Shown here: piece after piece, positions 46,847-59,367 of the stretch
Position numbering within the stretch: position 1 is the stretch's first letter
Layout of the letters: each line of letters starts with the position of its first letter
NCBI GenBank assembly: GCA_010093605.1
Contig: MU004181.1
Location: 1,426,001-1,490,000 of the forward strand
Length of the DNA stretch: 64,000 bases
Direction of reading: 5' to 3'
Source: Lophium mytilinum
Lineage: Eukaryota; Ascomycota; Dothideomycetes; Mytilinidiales; Mytilinidiaceae
Translations under genes and position numbers: made by a program
The notes under the pieces: generated by a model
The model's input: the letters and a program-made list of their open reading frames with translations, nothing else
Told to the model about the DNA's origin: nothing
Databases searched by the model: none

Positions 46847-47610
46847 GGATTTTTATGTCCAGCATACGCCATTACCACAGCCGCTACTCCTATGAACCGG
46901 TACCACTTTGGTAGTGCGCGATGCTTGCGGCAAACGATCGATATGGCTGGTACCCACTAGCGGTATCGAAGCCAGCGCGAAACGGAACCTACGACGTCCT
47001 TCCATATGGGTCTGAATTTGGCGGACGGATATACCAATGGCATGGAAGCATTTGGGAGAGTTGAAATGGCGTTCCGGTTTGGGTTCAGTCATATTTCGCG
47101 CCTTTTCTATGTCATTCTATATACTTCAACTTCTAATAATCATCTAAGTCCCATCATCAATCTCTTCTAACTCTCAATTTACCCCATGGTGCTCACGGAT
47201 ATATGCTACTCATTACGAAGAGCTACCAATGGTGACCCTCTTCATGTCTGAAGGAACTCAAAGATGCTACAAAACCGGTGTTCCCAGTGGTGATTGCCAG
47301 GTTACGATAGTGAATCGGAGAACATCTTCTAGCTTCCCGCACCAATGCTTCCCCGTACCGGCGATTTCCTCCCGATACTATCCTCACCGCCCTTCCCGCG
47401 CACACTCCTTGATTCCACGTGCGCTTGCGTTTTGGTTATCGGCAGGTCTATAACTCGCTGTTGGCCAACGTGTCGACCTCCATCTTTCTTCAACCTCATC
47501 AAATTACCCACCACTTCTGCTGGCACCCGCACGCCATCACCGCAGTCGACTCCTGTACACCATCAAACTGCTGCACACCTTAGTTTGAGAAACGTTGTGT
47601 ACTCGGCATC
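46847..47610. other. Intergenic region, no gene seen
   Basis: Holds short ORFs only; the last 300 bp are the probable promoter and leader of the SANT-like gene. Confidence 0.55.
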
Positions 47611-49400
47611 ATGCTCCCGTAAGTCGCGACATCTCCCCAAATATTCACTCAACTCGCATGACATCCTCCTACGAGGCCTCTCAAGCTCCCTGGGTGAGCC
47701 GTGTTGATATGCATTGCTGACTTTGCCTAGATACGACCAGCACGACAAAGATGCGTCTGTTGACGAGGCTCTCAGCGCGCGTGGCGCGTCCTTGATAACC
47801 ACGGATGATGCCCGCGGCCCTCGTGGCTCAGGAGGTGGAATCCGTGGAGGTCTTCGTGGACAGAATCCTGGCGGAAACCTTGCCCGTGGTGCTTCAGCTC
47901 ACCCTCCGTTCGGTCATGACGTACGCCGTCCATTCGTTCATCAGGGGCGTTCTTCTATGGGCCCTGCAGAACGTGCCCCTCTGCCACCAAGCCGCCGTCC
48001 TGTTTTCCAGCAGGGTCCTACTCAGACCCGTCACGAGGACAATGAATCCGATACCGACGACATGTTTCAAGGGGAACCTTCTCGCTTCCCCCTCCGATCT
48101 TCCACTCGTCAGCTTATCGAACCGGAGGCTGATGCCAAGCGCGAAGGAGCCCAGTCTCTACCTGTCCGCCGCACCACTCGTGGTGGAAGCTTTGGTCCTG
48201 TTTCCAATCGCGAGAACGGAGGAGCTCAGCGCCCACCCCCGCGCTTCGATCCCCGTGATCAGCGTTATCCGATGCGCGGTCAAGGCGAGGGTCAGTCTCA
48301 AACCACTCGCTATTATCATCGTGCCCCGATTCATAAGATGGAATCGCACGAAGAAGGCCAGTCCCAAGCCGCGCTTTACCCTCCTCGTGGTCCGCGTTCT
48401 GGTATGCCCATCCATGAAGATGACACAGATGGCGATCGATCTCCACCGGCGCTTCCACCTACTCGCGGCCAACTTCTCGCACTGGGCGAGAATGAGGACA
48501 AGAATGCTCTGACCCGTCTCGGCAATCGTCGTCATCCTAGGCAGGATGACTCCGATGAGGAGTCAGAGGCGGAGGACGTTCCCCCAACTAAGCGCTCTCG
48601 AGGAACCGAGTCATCTCTTTTCTTCCATCACGAAGAGGCTCAGCAAACTCCTAAGGTACCTCAGCAGCGTGGCAAGTTGGCGGTGTCTACTCCGAACCTC
48701 AATCCGGAAAACTTGTCTTGGCAAGAGAGGCTCATGAACAGCCTCAGGATGTCTTCTGGCTTTGTCCCTTCACCCGCTGGAACTCGGAAGAACATGGTCG
48801 AGCTCGACCCTGAGAATCATTGGATCAAAGAAATGCGGGTAGTTCACAAGATGTCGTGGGGAGAAATCAAGGAAATAGTATGTCCCTCCCTCCCTCCATC
48901 CCACTTTCATTTCACTCCAATTAACAACACCAATCCTTCGATATCTTCTCCCCACTCATTCACCGAAGCTGACCCCGTTTCTCAAGATGAACGCCCAACG
49001 CGCCAAAGATGGCAAGCCCCAGACCTTCAGCGAAGCCGCCGTCTATGGACGCTTCGTGCGCAACGGCCCGCGCATCGCCGAATTCAAAGGCGAAGACTTC
49101 AACGTCCGCGACCATATGCACATCAAGCCCTCGGAGCGTGCCGCCGTCCTAGCTTCCTCGGCCCATCCCCAAACCACCGCTAAGACCCCAACCGCAAATA
49201 CAAAGTGGAATGACGAGAAGAGGCAGAAGCTCATTGACTTCTTCGAAGAAGCTAATGGCGAGGTCTGGCAGATTGTTGCGGACAAGATGGGGCACCACTT
49301 TGCGGAGACCTTTGATCCAGCAGAGTTGGAAAAGCTCTGGGGCAAGTTCGGGAAGGGTGGACTCTTGGCACTCTCCAACCTTACTCAGGATACTGCCTGA
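47611..49400 (+). CDS. Fungal nuclear protein with SANT/Myb-like C-terminal domain
   Basis: Three exons: 47611-47618, 47731-48877, 48987-49400, giving 522 residues. The first coding exon is only 8 nt (ATGCTCCC before GTAAGT) and joins to give MLPYDQHD. Residues 25-300 are disordered and rich in Gly, Arg, Pro and Asp, with RG/GG stretches. The C-terminal part is structured: about 361-425 (NHWIKEMRVVHKMSWGEIKE, continuing after the second splice with AVYGRFVRNGPRIA) looks like a three-helix DNA-binding-type domain common in Pezizomycotina. A further helical block at about 458-510 contains WQIVADKMGHHF. Short basic KRSR suggests nuclear import. A DNA- or chromatin-binding role is an inference. 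The second intron is needed because the frame leaves the conserved domain at 48877. Confidence 0.75.
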
Positions 49401-51631
49401 ATGGCGATGACGACAACGGGGCCAGGCTCGAGATCTGGCTTCATGAGGGTTTCTTTGCTGTTGGAGAGCCTTTAAGGCTATATCACGACTGTCAGAGAAG
49501 AGCGCAGATGGCTCAACACGAGGGTCAACGACCATGGTGCTGTTCTCGTGGCAAAACTTTTCATTCACTTGGGTGTGGAGGTCAGATCACTAATTCTCTT
49601 TTGGGAAGGTTTGATGGATTCGTTCATCTTCTCCTCTCATCACTACGGTCTATCTCCGGTTTCATGTTTCCCTCTTTCATTTCCTTTCATTTCCTTTCCT
49701 TTCCTTTCCTTTCGTTCCCCTGACCTTTCCCTTCTTTTTTGTTTTCACAATGATTATACAGTATACCCCGGCGTCCCGGCTGGGATGACACTGATCCCAT
49801 TTGCGGCTCTACAAAATATCCCTCCCCATCCCTTTGAGGTTATGCGACAAGGACGATGTTTAGATAGAAAATGATGAACTGCACCAAAATATGGTTCTAA
49901 TGGAATGCGTGAAGTGATGTGATGATCTCCTGCTCCGGAATCGCTCTCCGAATAAAGAAGCAGAAGCACACTCATCTACCACTACTTAGAGACCGTCAAT
50001 ACCCCAAAAACGCGTAGAGGAAGCCTCCTCCCCGCAGCAAGGTTTGAATGTGCTATCACGTGCTCTTGACCCACCTAATACCTTTCTGAGCCACCTCCGA
50101 AAGCAATAGCGTCTAATAAGAGCACCTTATGTAGACGGAGAAACTAGTAGGTGGTTCATCAGAAGGAAGTAGAAGCTCTAATGTATACACACGTATCATT
50201 GTGCGCCTCACTGGAGGATGTGGGCGTGGGAGGCGCTTTTGCGTCTTTTTCGCCACAAAGCGTAGGTGATCTCGTTGGAGCTTTTAACATGATTGCACGA
50301 TGAACGAAGAATTCGAGGAGAAGGTATGTGAGTTTGTAATGTTTAGAGGATCTTCCAAGGCTTATCTTGCCTTTGTTGATCTTTGCGGCGGAGCTTATAC
50401 CACAAAACGGCGGCAGAAGGGAGCAGCAGACGTTCCAGAGTGCGATATAATAGATACGCGATGAACATGATTATGAAATTGGAAATCATTTACTTCTCTG
50501 AACCTAGATAAGTATCCTTTTTATGCTTGTGGGAAACTTTGAGTATAGGCTATGTACAGTAAAATACCTTCGGGACGTGCTTCGACGACATGGCTTGTTG
50601 CTAATGAAATGTTCGCAATTGTATTTTTATTCCGGGAACGCCTGTAAGACATGCAAGATTACGGTTTCTCCTATGCTTTCTTGAGTTTAGGTACCGTAAG
50701 TAGTTTGTGGGTCTTTATGTGCCAAATTTTTCATTGAGCGCCGAAAGAGGCCCCTCGCATTAGACGCCTGCTACCCCCAAACACATCCAGAGGTTTCACA
50801 ATCCCTCCAGTGGGGTTGTGGGAACTTGTAGTAGTAGCGTGGCAATACAGAACATCTGCAGGTCGCAATATCGAGCGAGTTAGCCGGCATTGTTGACACT
50901 TGACCAACTGATACCATCTTCGCGCCCTAATGACTCTAAGCTACTCACATATCAGAGCCGTACGCTGTCCAATCAGCTGATTGATTCAGGCAGCAGCAGT
51001 GATTGCTCCGTATCATCTGCAGAGAGGGGTATATATGAAGCTGTGTGGACTTGTTGACACCTGTTGAACTACAACCAACTTCTCACCTCCGACGACCTCC
51101 GCCAGCCTCGGACACTTCGGCACCACCTAGCCTCAGTGAATTCTACGGCCTTCATACTTCCCAAGCTCAAGCCTCTTTGACCAGTGAGACCGCCTAAGGT
51201 AACTGAAAACTGAGTACTGGACTCTTGACTAATTTGGGGTGTCTTTGCCCAAGTGACGGATCTTCCCCCGAACCTCCTCACTTTCAAGCATTCAACGGCA
51301 AATCGCGCCAAAAGTCTCCCCAGGCAGCCGAGACAAAGCACTTTCGCTCCTCTTGCTCCCAAAAGGCGCGCTAGTCAACAAATCGGGCGCGTGGAGGTGA
51401 TATCATCGGCGGCCACGCTCCCCCTGTTGCTAGGCGACGGTCCAAGACTTCGCACATAAAAGAACCTTCTGCCACCCTCCTGCAGACTTTGTTCCAACAA
51501 CCAACATCACCTCCACCAGCCTTGCCACCACCAGCCGTGCCTCAACCACACTCACTCACTCGCTCGTGCACACACTAATACACCTCTTCAAGTAGAGCTA
51601 GTCTGCCCAGTTCGTGCTCGACATATCCGCC
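49401..51631. other. Intergenic region, no gene seen
   Basis: 2.2 kb without a convincing ORF. It holds a pyrimidine microsatellite (49676-49713) and a TATA-like GGGTATATATGAAG at about 51026. A C/A/T-rich leader stretch lies at about 51470-51600, before the next gene. Confidence 0.55.
49676..49713. repeat. Pyrimidine microsatellite (CCTTT-type)
   Basis: TTCATTTCCTTTCATTTCCT then several CCTTT units, a C/T-only tract apart from two A bases. Confidence 0.8.
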
Positions 51632-53448
51632 ATGGCTGCCACTAGCACTGCCGTAGTGTACTCGCGTGAGTTCCACGGCGAGTCTGAGGCTCTTGCACTC
51701 CCGTTTGCGAGCGTTGCCAGCTTCCAGGTATGCTTTCACCTCCTCTTCTTCCTTTTTCCTGCCTCTCCTTAGCAGCGGGAACTTGTATACCACTGTCTGG
51801 GGTGCCTCGATGCCGGTCTCACCTCTCCAACCTTTGCTAATCTCCTCTTCAGGACCTCATCGCCATCCTGTTCAAGATCCACAAGCAGGACGAGACCACC
51901 CACGATGTCCACATCCACCTCGACGACGTCGCTTGCAACGGCATTGTTTCCGACGTGACCTGGAATGCCGGCGTGTATGTCACCCCGACCCAAGAGCGCC
52001 TCAACATCTTCCCCCACTTCGTCGAGAAGGGTGTTCCGTACTCCACCTATGCTCGGCCTGAGTCTCAAACCCCTTCCTCCGTGGCGGCTCAGATGTTCCT
52101 GACTCCGGTGCGCAATGGTATCAACAAGGGCTCTCTCACCGCGCCCAAGCGTTCTCAATTCACCCCCATCAATTCGACCCGCTTGACAGCCAGCGCGCCC
52201 CGCAACCAGACTACCCGTAGCCAGGAGACCCCCATGGCTCGCGTAAGACCCAGCGGCGATGACGAAGATTCCGCCGTCGTCTCTGTGGAGATGGAGAATG
52301 GCAACGATGAAGGAAGCAGCCTGTTCGTCGAGCAAGGCCCCACCGAGGACGCTGAAGCAGAGGAGCCCAGCGGCATCGCCAACGGCATCAAGCACATCCC
52401 TGGCCCGCCCATCAAGGCCGAAGAGCAGGACCTCGACCCGTCCCTCATGGTCAACGTGACCTACACCTACTACCAAGGCACGGCTGGCGTCTTCCGCAAC
52501 TTCCGCGTCCACTCCGTCGCGCTGCCGCTGGCCACCGACGTCGACGACATCCGAAACGAGATCACGGCTGCTATCACGCATAGCATCAACTCGTCGTCGC
52601 GCCTTCGCATCTTCCGCTCCCAGGTCGAGTTTGACATCTTCATCTCGGCGAACCAGCCCGGTGCCCAGAACCACGGCCTCCACGATGCGACCACGCTCGG
52701 CGCGCACCTGATCGCCCTCGGTGCTGCGGGTGGCCTGCTCGTCAACACCTACATCTACCTCTCCCATCAGGGCGTTCGCTACAACAACATCACCGATGCA
52801 ATCCCGGATGCTGAGCACGCTGCTGCCTTCACCAAAGCAGCTACCCGTGCCGTCAAGGCTATCCGCGGTAAGAAGACCTTCCTTACCCCCAAGAAGGAGC
52901 CCGCTGCGGCAGAGCCGGATGCCGACGAGGATGCTGAAATGGCTGAGGCTGCTGAGGGCGAGGACGCGAGCGGCAACGAATCCGACGCATCCACCTTCGC
53001 CCCAGGCGGCTCTAGCAAGAAGACTCGCCGCCGCGCCTCCACCCGCATCAAGTCCAAGGCGAAGCCCAAGGCCCTAGTCCCGCGCTCGCCCTCCGCCTCC
53101 CCGGTTCCCTCTCCTCGCCCAGCCAAGAAGCAGCGCCGCCGTGCTCCCTCCCCGCCCTCCGAGTCCGAAGACATCATCCGCGAGAACGGCATTGTCGTCG
53201 GCCAGGCGCTGCGCACCTACCACGCCGACGGCCGGCGCAACGCCATCATCGCCTGCTTCAGCCCGGCCGGCCGCATCCTCTTCCAGGCCATCGACGAGGA
53301 CCTCGACGGCAACAGCATCAGCGTCCGCGGCAACCAGCGCATCATGCCCGACGAGGTCGAGTACCTCCGCGAGTACCGTAAGCTGGGCCGCGACCAGCGC
53401 CGCAACGAGATCAAGCGCAAGATCGAGGACGCCTTTGGCCCGGCCTAG
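51632..53448 (+). CDS. Unassigned protein with basic nuclear-type linker
   Basis: Two exons: 51632-51727 and 51853-53448, giving 563 residues. Residues 1-90 look folded (SREFHGESEALALPFASVAS, DVHIHLDDVACNGIVSDVTW, NIFPHFVEKG). A linker follows, with acidic stretches. A second folded block spans about 231-375 (MVNVTYTYYQGTAGVFRNFR, LGAHLIALGAAGGLLVNTYI). From about 418 to 465 there is a strongly basic Ser/Pro linker (KKTRRR, AKKQRRR) that fits a nuclear localisation signal. The last 90 residues (NGIVVGQALRTYHADGRRNA, YLREYRKLGRDQRRNE) form a third compact block. The gene uses very GC-rich third positions. I cannot name the family. A nuclear role is inferred only from the basic linker. Confidence 0.75.
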
Positions 53449-54578
53449 ACGTATGTGCATCTTGTTTCCACACCAATACCAGATCCCCAAAGACCGCGGG
53501 AGTGAGAGAAGAAGACGACGACAACGACCAGCCGTGTGAAAGTGGTACGCGGGTACTATTCTTCGGTACTTTTTCTCTTGCCAACTCCTTCTTGTCTTTA
53601 CTTCTTCTTCTTGGGGATGCTTTGTTGCTTCGATTTGATGGGGGATTTCGATTCCAGTACTAATTCCTTTTCCCTTTTCCAAACCTCCTTCCATTACCTG
53701 TTTTGTCACTTCTTACAACGGCGGCTGTGCTTGCTTTGATGAGGATGGTATCATCTTACGGTCTGTTCCTTTGCCTCACAACTTCCTTAATGTTGCATAT
53801 GCCCCACAAATACACCAGATTGTGAGCACCGGGTTTGCGACGATTGGTTGTTTGGTTGCTCTTGGATCGATTACACTTCCCCACCTCTTTCTTGTGCTTG
53901 TTGGTTGCTCTCAAAATGGTCTGTTTGGATCGAGGGGAGGAACGGGTAGCTATGATTGCGTGTACGATGGGTAACGGGTTGAGTTTTCCCTTTCTACATG
54001 GGAGATTTCGCCCCCTCATCAGTAGTGCATGCAAGCGGGGACGGGATGGGATAGGATGGAGACGGGGGAGTTGCTCTAGGCATGACTAGGTAGAAAAGCT
54101 TCTCACCCAAAATGATTTGCCTGCACGATGCGTGACGAAGCAATGACATCAACCCTACACATGAGCATACACCTTCCCTGCCACCAAAAGGAACGACACC
54201 AAGGTACGAAAGTTGTATAAGAAGGAATCCCCTCGGGGAATATTCGATTAGCCAAAAAGCACGCCATTGCCGCCCTGTCTTCCAACGAGAGCGCAAGCGC
54301 GACAACCTCCTGTCACGGTGTGCCTGCTATATAGCGGAGCATCTACGGGTGTTCCTCCACGGTACCTACATGTATTGAAACGCCACAGACCCAAATCCCC
54401 GCCCTTTACCCAACGCTATGCAATGTTATCAGATATCCTAGGGGGCCCCCTCCCTATTACAGGAACATTATGAACGGTATTAGGACGTCGTTGGTCGGAC
54501 AATGAAGAAATCGTGTGGATCGTTCGTAGGCTTCGTTACGTTCAAGGAGAATTAGGCCTCTCGTGGAGAGAGGGGTAT
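53449..54578. other. Convergent intergenic region
   Basis: 3' flanks of the unassigned gene (plus) and AVL9 (minus). T-rich stretches occur at 53560-53720. No gene-like ORF. Confidence 0.6.
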
Positions 54579-57180
54579 TCAGGCCGTTGGGCTCGCAGTC
54601 GTGGTGCTGTCACGCGACACTGCTTGTGCAGTAGTGGGTGCAGATTTCTCGTCCTCTGGCGCTGGCGCAAGTGCTGCCGCAATTCTGACGTCCTCTGCCG
54701 CATGGAGAGGCGGAGAAGCCGTAGGCGTTGTGGGACTGGTCGGTTTTCCCCACGCGGATTTGCGCTTCTCGGATGCCCAAGAACCCCATGACGAAATGTA
54801 TGCGCCAGCACGTGAGGAGGCAGCTTGAACGGACGCTTGTGCTTGTGAAAGATCCGGGGTTTTAGGGACTGGGGTAACGGCGTATTAAATCAAGGGAATA
54901 ACATGGGTTCGGCGTTAGACTTACATTTCGTACCTGCTGGCAGTGTCCCATTTTCGGCAGCTGCAGCTTTCTGTTCTTCGCTCCTCTTCCGCTGCGCTTC
55001 TCGCATGGTTTCTATGTCTGCCCAGAGGTTGTTGAATGCTGACGAGACTTTCTTCTGGCCGACCGCGAGGCCTTTGCCTAGGACTTCGCGACTGGCCTGG
55101 ATTCGCTCATCGAGGTGCATTTCTGATACTTGTCTATATGTTCAAATTAGCAGGGCAAGATATGATAGGTAACAGGCAGCACGAACTGTGCTAAGCGTCG
55201 CTGTACGTCTTCGATCGACAGACCGCCAGAGAAAGGGTGCTTTGCGTCAGATATGTCGAACAAGTGGGAGTCTATCATCTATTAGAAAAGGTCCAGAGTC
55301 GCAAAAGCTTAACAAATGCCGCCCACTCACCTGTAATCTTGTTGAAGATGCGATAATTCTCGGTTCGCATCCAGGCCTCAATCCAATCAGAGTTGAATTC
55401 GCTGGATGGATCTCCGTCTGTAGTCACTCTCGGTCAGCCGTTGTGCACACTTCGAATAGCCAGAATACATACCATAGTCAGTCAAAATGGCATTGTCGTC
55501 CCCTTTATGCTCCTGCATGTAGACCCTGTATTTCGCAGAGGCGAGCAGTGCTAGCAGGTACTCTTCGAATTGCAGTCGAATGAATTCTTCACTTCCAGAG
55601 TAACCATGTGTGTTTGGACGACTGGGATTTTCTTCGACAACGTTAGCTTAGAGCTACACAACGTCGGATACCACTTACTCTCATCCCAAGTATCGTTTAC
55701 CGTGGCAGTGAGAAAGTCTATGAAACGACGATCTGGCGTTGAAAGTGCTAGTGAATTTCGAAGCGATGACGAAGAGATGTTAATGGTGTGCTCGTCGAGC
55801 TAAATGATACCAATTAGACATATCTTCACCTTGGCATACGGAGGTGAATCTTACGTTGATGAGAATGTCACTGTATCGATCCTTTTGTTGGAGCAAGAGA
55901 GAATTGGTAGATCCAACAATATAGGATTTTGTTCCGTGATCGGCCAACATGTCGAGCTGCTGCAAAGGGGTATATGGGCCAAACAAGCTTCCCGTGCCAA
56001 ATATTTGCAACGGTAGACCCATGTACGCAAGGACTGGACAAATTAGTACTGGCTGAGTGACACCGGGCAGGAAGACTAACGTGACGACCGTTCACTCGTT
56101 CTAAGGGATGTTGGCATGACGAGATGCTCTTCGTACGCATTGAACTTGGGATCCGCGCAGTCTTGAAGATTACGTATGAGGCCAGGAATCAGAGAGATTA
56201 GGGAAAACTGCATCATGCACAATCGCTCGCAATGCGACCCAAAGAACAACATCTACCGCATTTAGTAAGCTTCGTTAGGCGGAGGAGGGCGTATCCTACC
56301 TTCGGTTGCAGCAAGCAACACTTGAAGAGCACCAACGTCTGGTGCTTGAACTCGTGAATCATCTCTCGGAGGGAGAGCCCTATACCCACAAAGTCAGCAT
56401 TGGACCTGGGAACAGTTCCGTCGCAACGAGGCCTTACCGAAATATTGATCCCTCTCATCATCGTGCTCCTTTGCGCTCTTGGCCAAGCTCTCCTGGAACT
56501 TCTGCAAGATGTCGGTGTCTGTAAAGTCTCTGCCCCTCATCAGCGCTGTCCAACAGCTATCCCAACTCGAGTCCACCAACCTCTGCGAGAACCATGCTGT
56601 CGTGATGATGCTCAATTTCTCCCGAACTTGTCCAAAATGGTGCGGGCTATCGCTGATAACTACAACGGCCTTCTGTACTGTACTCCTGGTCACCTCGGCG
56701 GGCCGGTTTATGAGCTCGTTCGAATCTAGTTGACGCGTGCAACTGATGCCGAACAGACTGGTCGCGGGAACGTCATCCTTGGCCTCGTGTCGCAGCGTAA
56801 AGTAGGAAAAGTCCTCGGTAGATCTGCACGAAGGGTAAAGGTGAGCGCGGTGTTGTGCATCTCGTGAGTGGAATGGCGGGGCGGTGAGGGGCTCGAGGCA
56901 TGATGCATGTGTGAAGGGACAAGGACAGAGAGAGATGGGACAACGCACGCGTGCGCGCCGTCGCTCAGCGCCATAAACGGGAGCAGTGGCCACTCATTCT
57001 CGGTCGCAGGATCGATCCCGTCCTCGACGCCAAACCAGCTTTCGACTTCGGGGCCCCTAGAACCAGCAAGCGGTCAGTCAAAGCGCGAACCAGGAAGCGG
57101 ATACGCGTGCGGCGGGCTTACCTCGCGTGATGGAATCCGACAACGCATACGAGGGGGCTAAAGGGGGCCATGGCGGGCAT
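54579..57180 (-). CDS. AVL9: Late secretory pathway protein AVL9 (DENN-related)
   Basis: Twelve exons: 57180-57122, 57056-56949, 56823-56438, 56379-56300, 56252-56081, 56033-55855, 55799-55679, 55631-55473, 55417-55331, 55271-55187, 55133-54934, 54868-54579. These give 641 residues. All junctions keep frame. Landmarks in order: VCVVGFHHARGPEVESWFG, LLPFMALSDGAHASTEDFSY, VLFKCCLLQPKMLFFGS, SLISLIPGLIRNL, GLPLQIFGTGSLFGPYTPLQ, GTKSYIVGSTN, SGSEEFIRLQFEEYLLALLA. A second ATG at 57171 is an alternative start. Exon 8 uses acceptor CGAAG at 55633-55632; the stronger-looking CAG ten bases downstream would break the frame. One donor (55186) is GTTCGT. AVL9 acts in exocytic transport from the Golgi and is related to DENN-domain proteins. 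Confidence 0.9.
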
Positions 57181-57857
57181 GGTGCGCGTGTTGTTGCGTT
57201 GGGGAGCGCAGATGACGCCGTGGCATGGTCGAGGTTCGAGGTCGCGGTCCAGTATATATTTCAGCCCTACGGAAGTATATCTAGCGCCAATCGCTATCCA
57301 TGGTTCCATGGCGCTGATCACCGCTCTACATTGTCTTCACATTCACTCAGCCAAGCAGCGCAGAAAGGAAACCGTGGTATGCTGGTTGCATATTTGTCAT
57401 CTTTACTTGGGGACAGCATTTTCTTCATAGCTGCAGGTATATCCATAGGATACCAAGCATCATATCGAGATTTTTCCTTTCTTTTGACTAGTCTATCGTA
57501 TACCGTCTGTACGGAGTATCACCCATGAAGGAGAAGCAGCCATCGATGCAGTTAGTTGCAGGTTCAAGAGGTTACCACCGTGGTCCTGTTGTTGCTTAGC
57601 TCCAGCCAAAGCCCTTAGCCATGTCACGCCTCGGCCCACGTCTGGTCGGAATCCAATCCCATGAGAAATCTTGCCCACCCACACACCCCATCCGAGAAAA
57701 CTAAGAAAAAAATACGGAGAAACTATCTCCCACCAACGCCTACGGAGGCTAGTCGCAGCAAATTGAGGCTAAAGACCCGGATGGGTTCTGGAAGAGAAGA
57801 GAGCCGACTGCATCACCTGCCGTCCCCAAAAGCGTCGACTCTGGGAGAGGGACAGCA
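57181..57857. other. Intergenic region between AVL9 and HOG1
   Basis: Promoter of AVL9 and 3' flank of HOG1, both on the minus strand. No gene-like ORF. Confidence 0.6.

Positions 57858-59367
<1,510 letters not shown>

Noticed and set aside
56394-56993. Single-ORF model for the AVL9 middle region
   Set aside because: The N-terminal 50 residues of that frame come from an intron; the family sequence continues only after the acceptor at 56825-56824.
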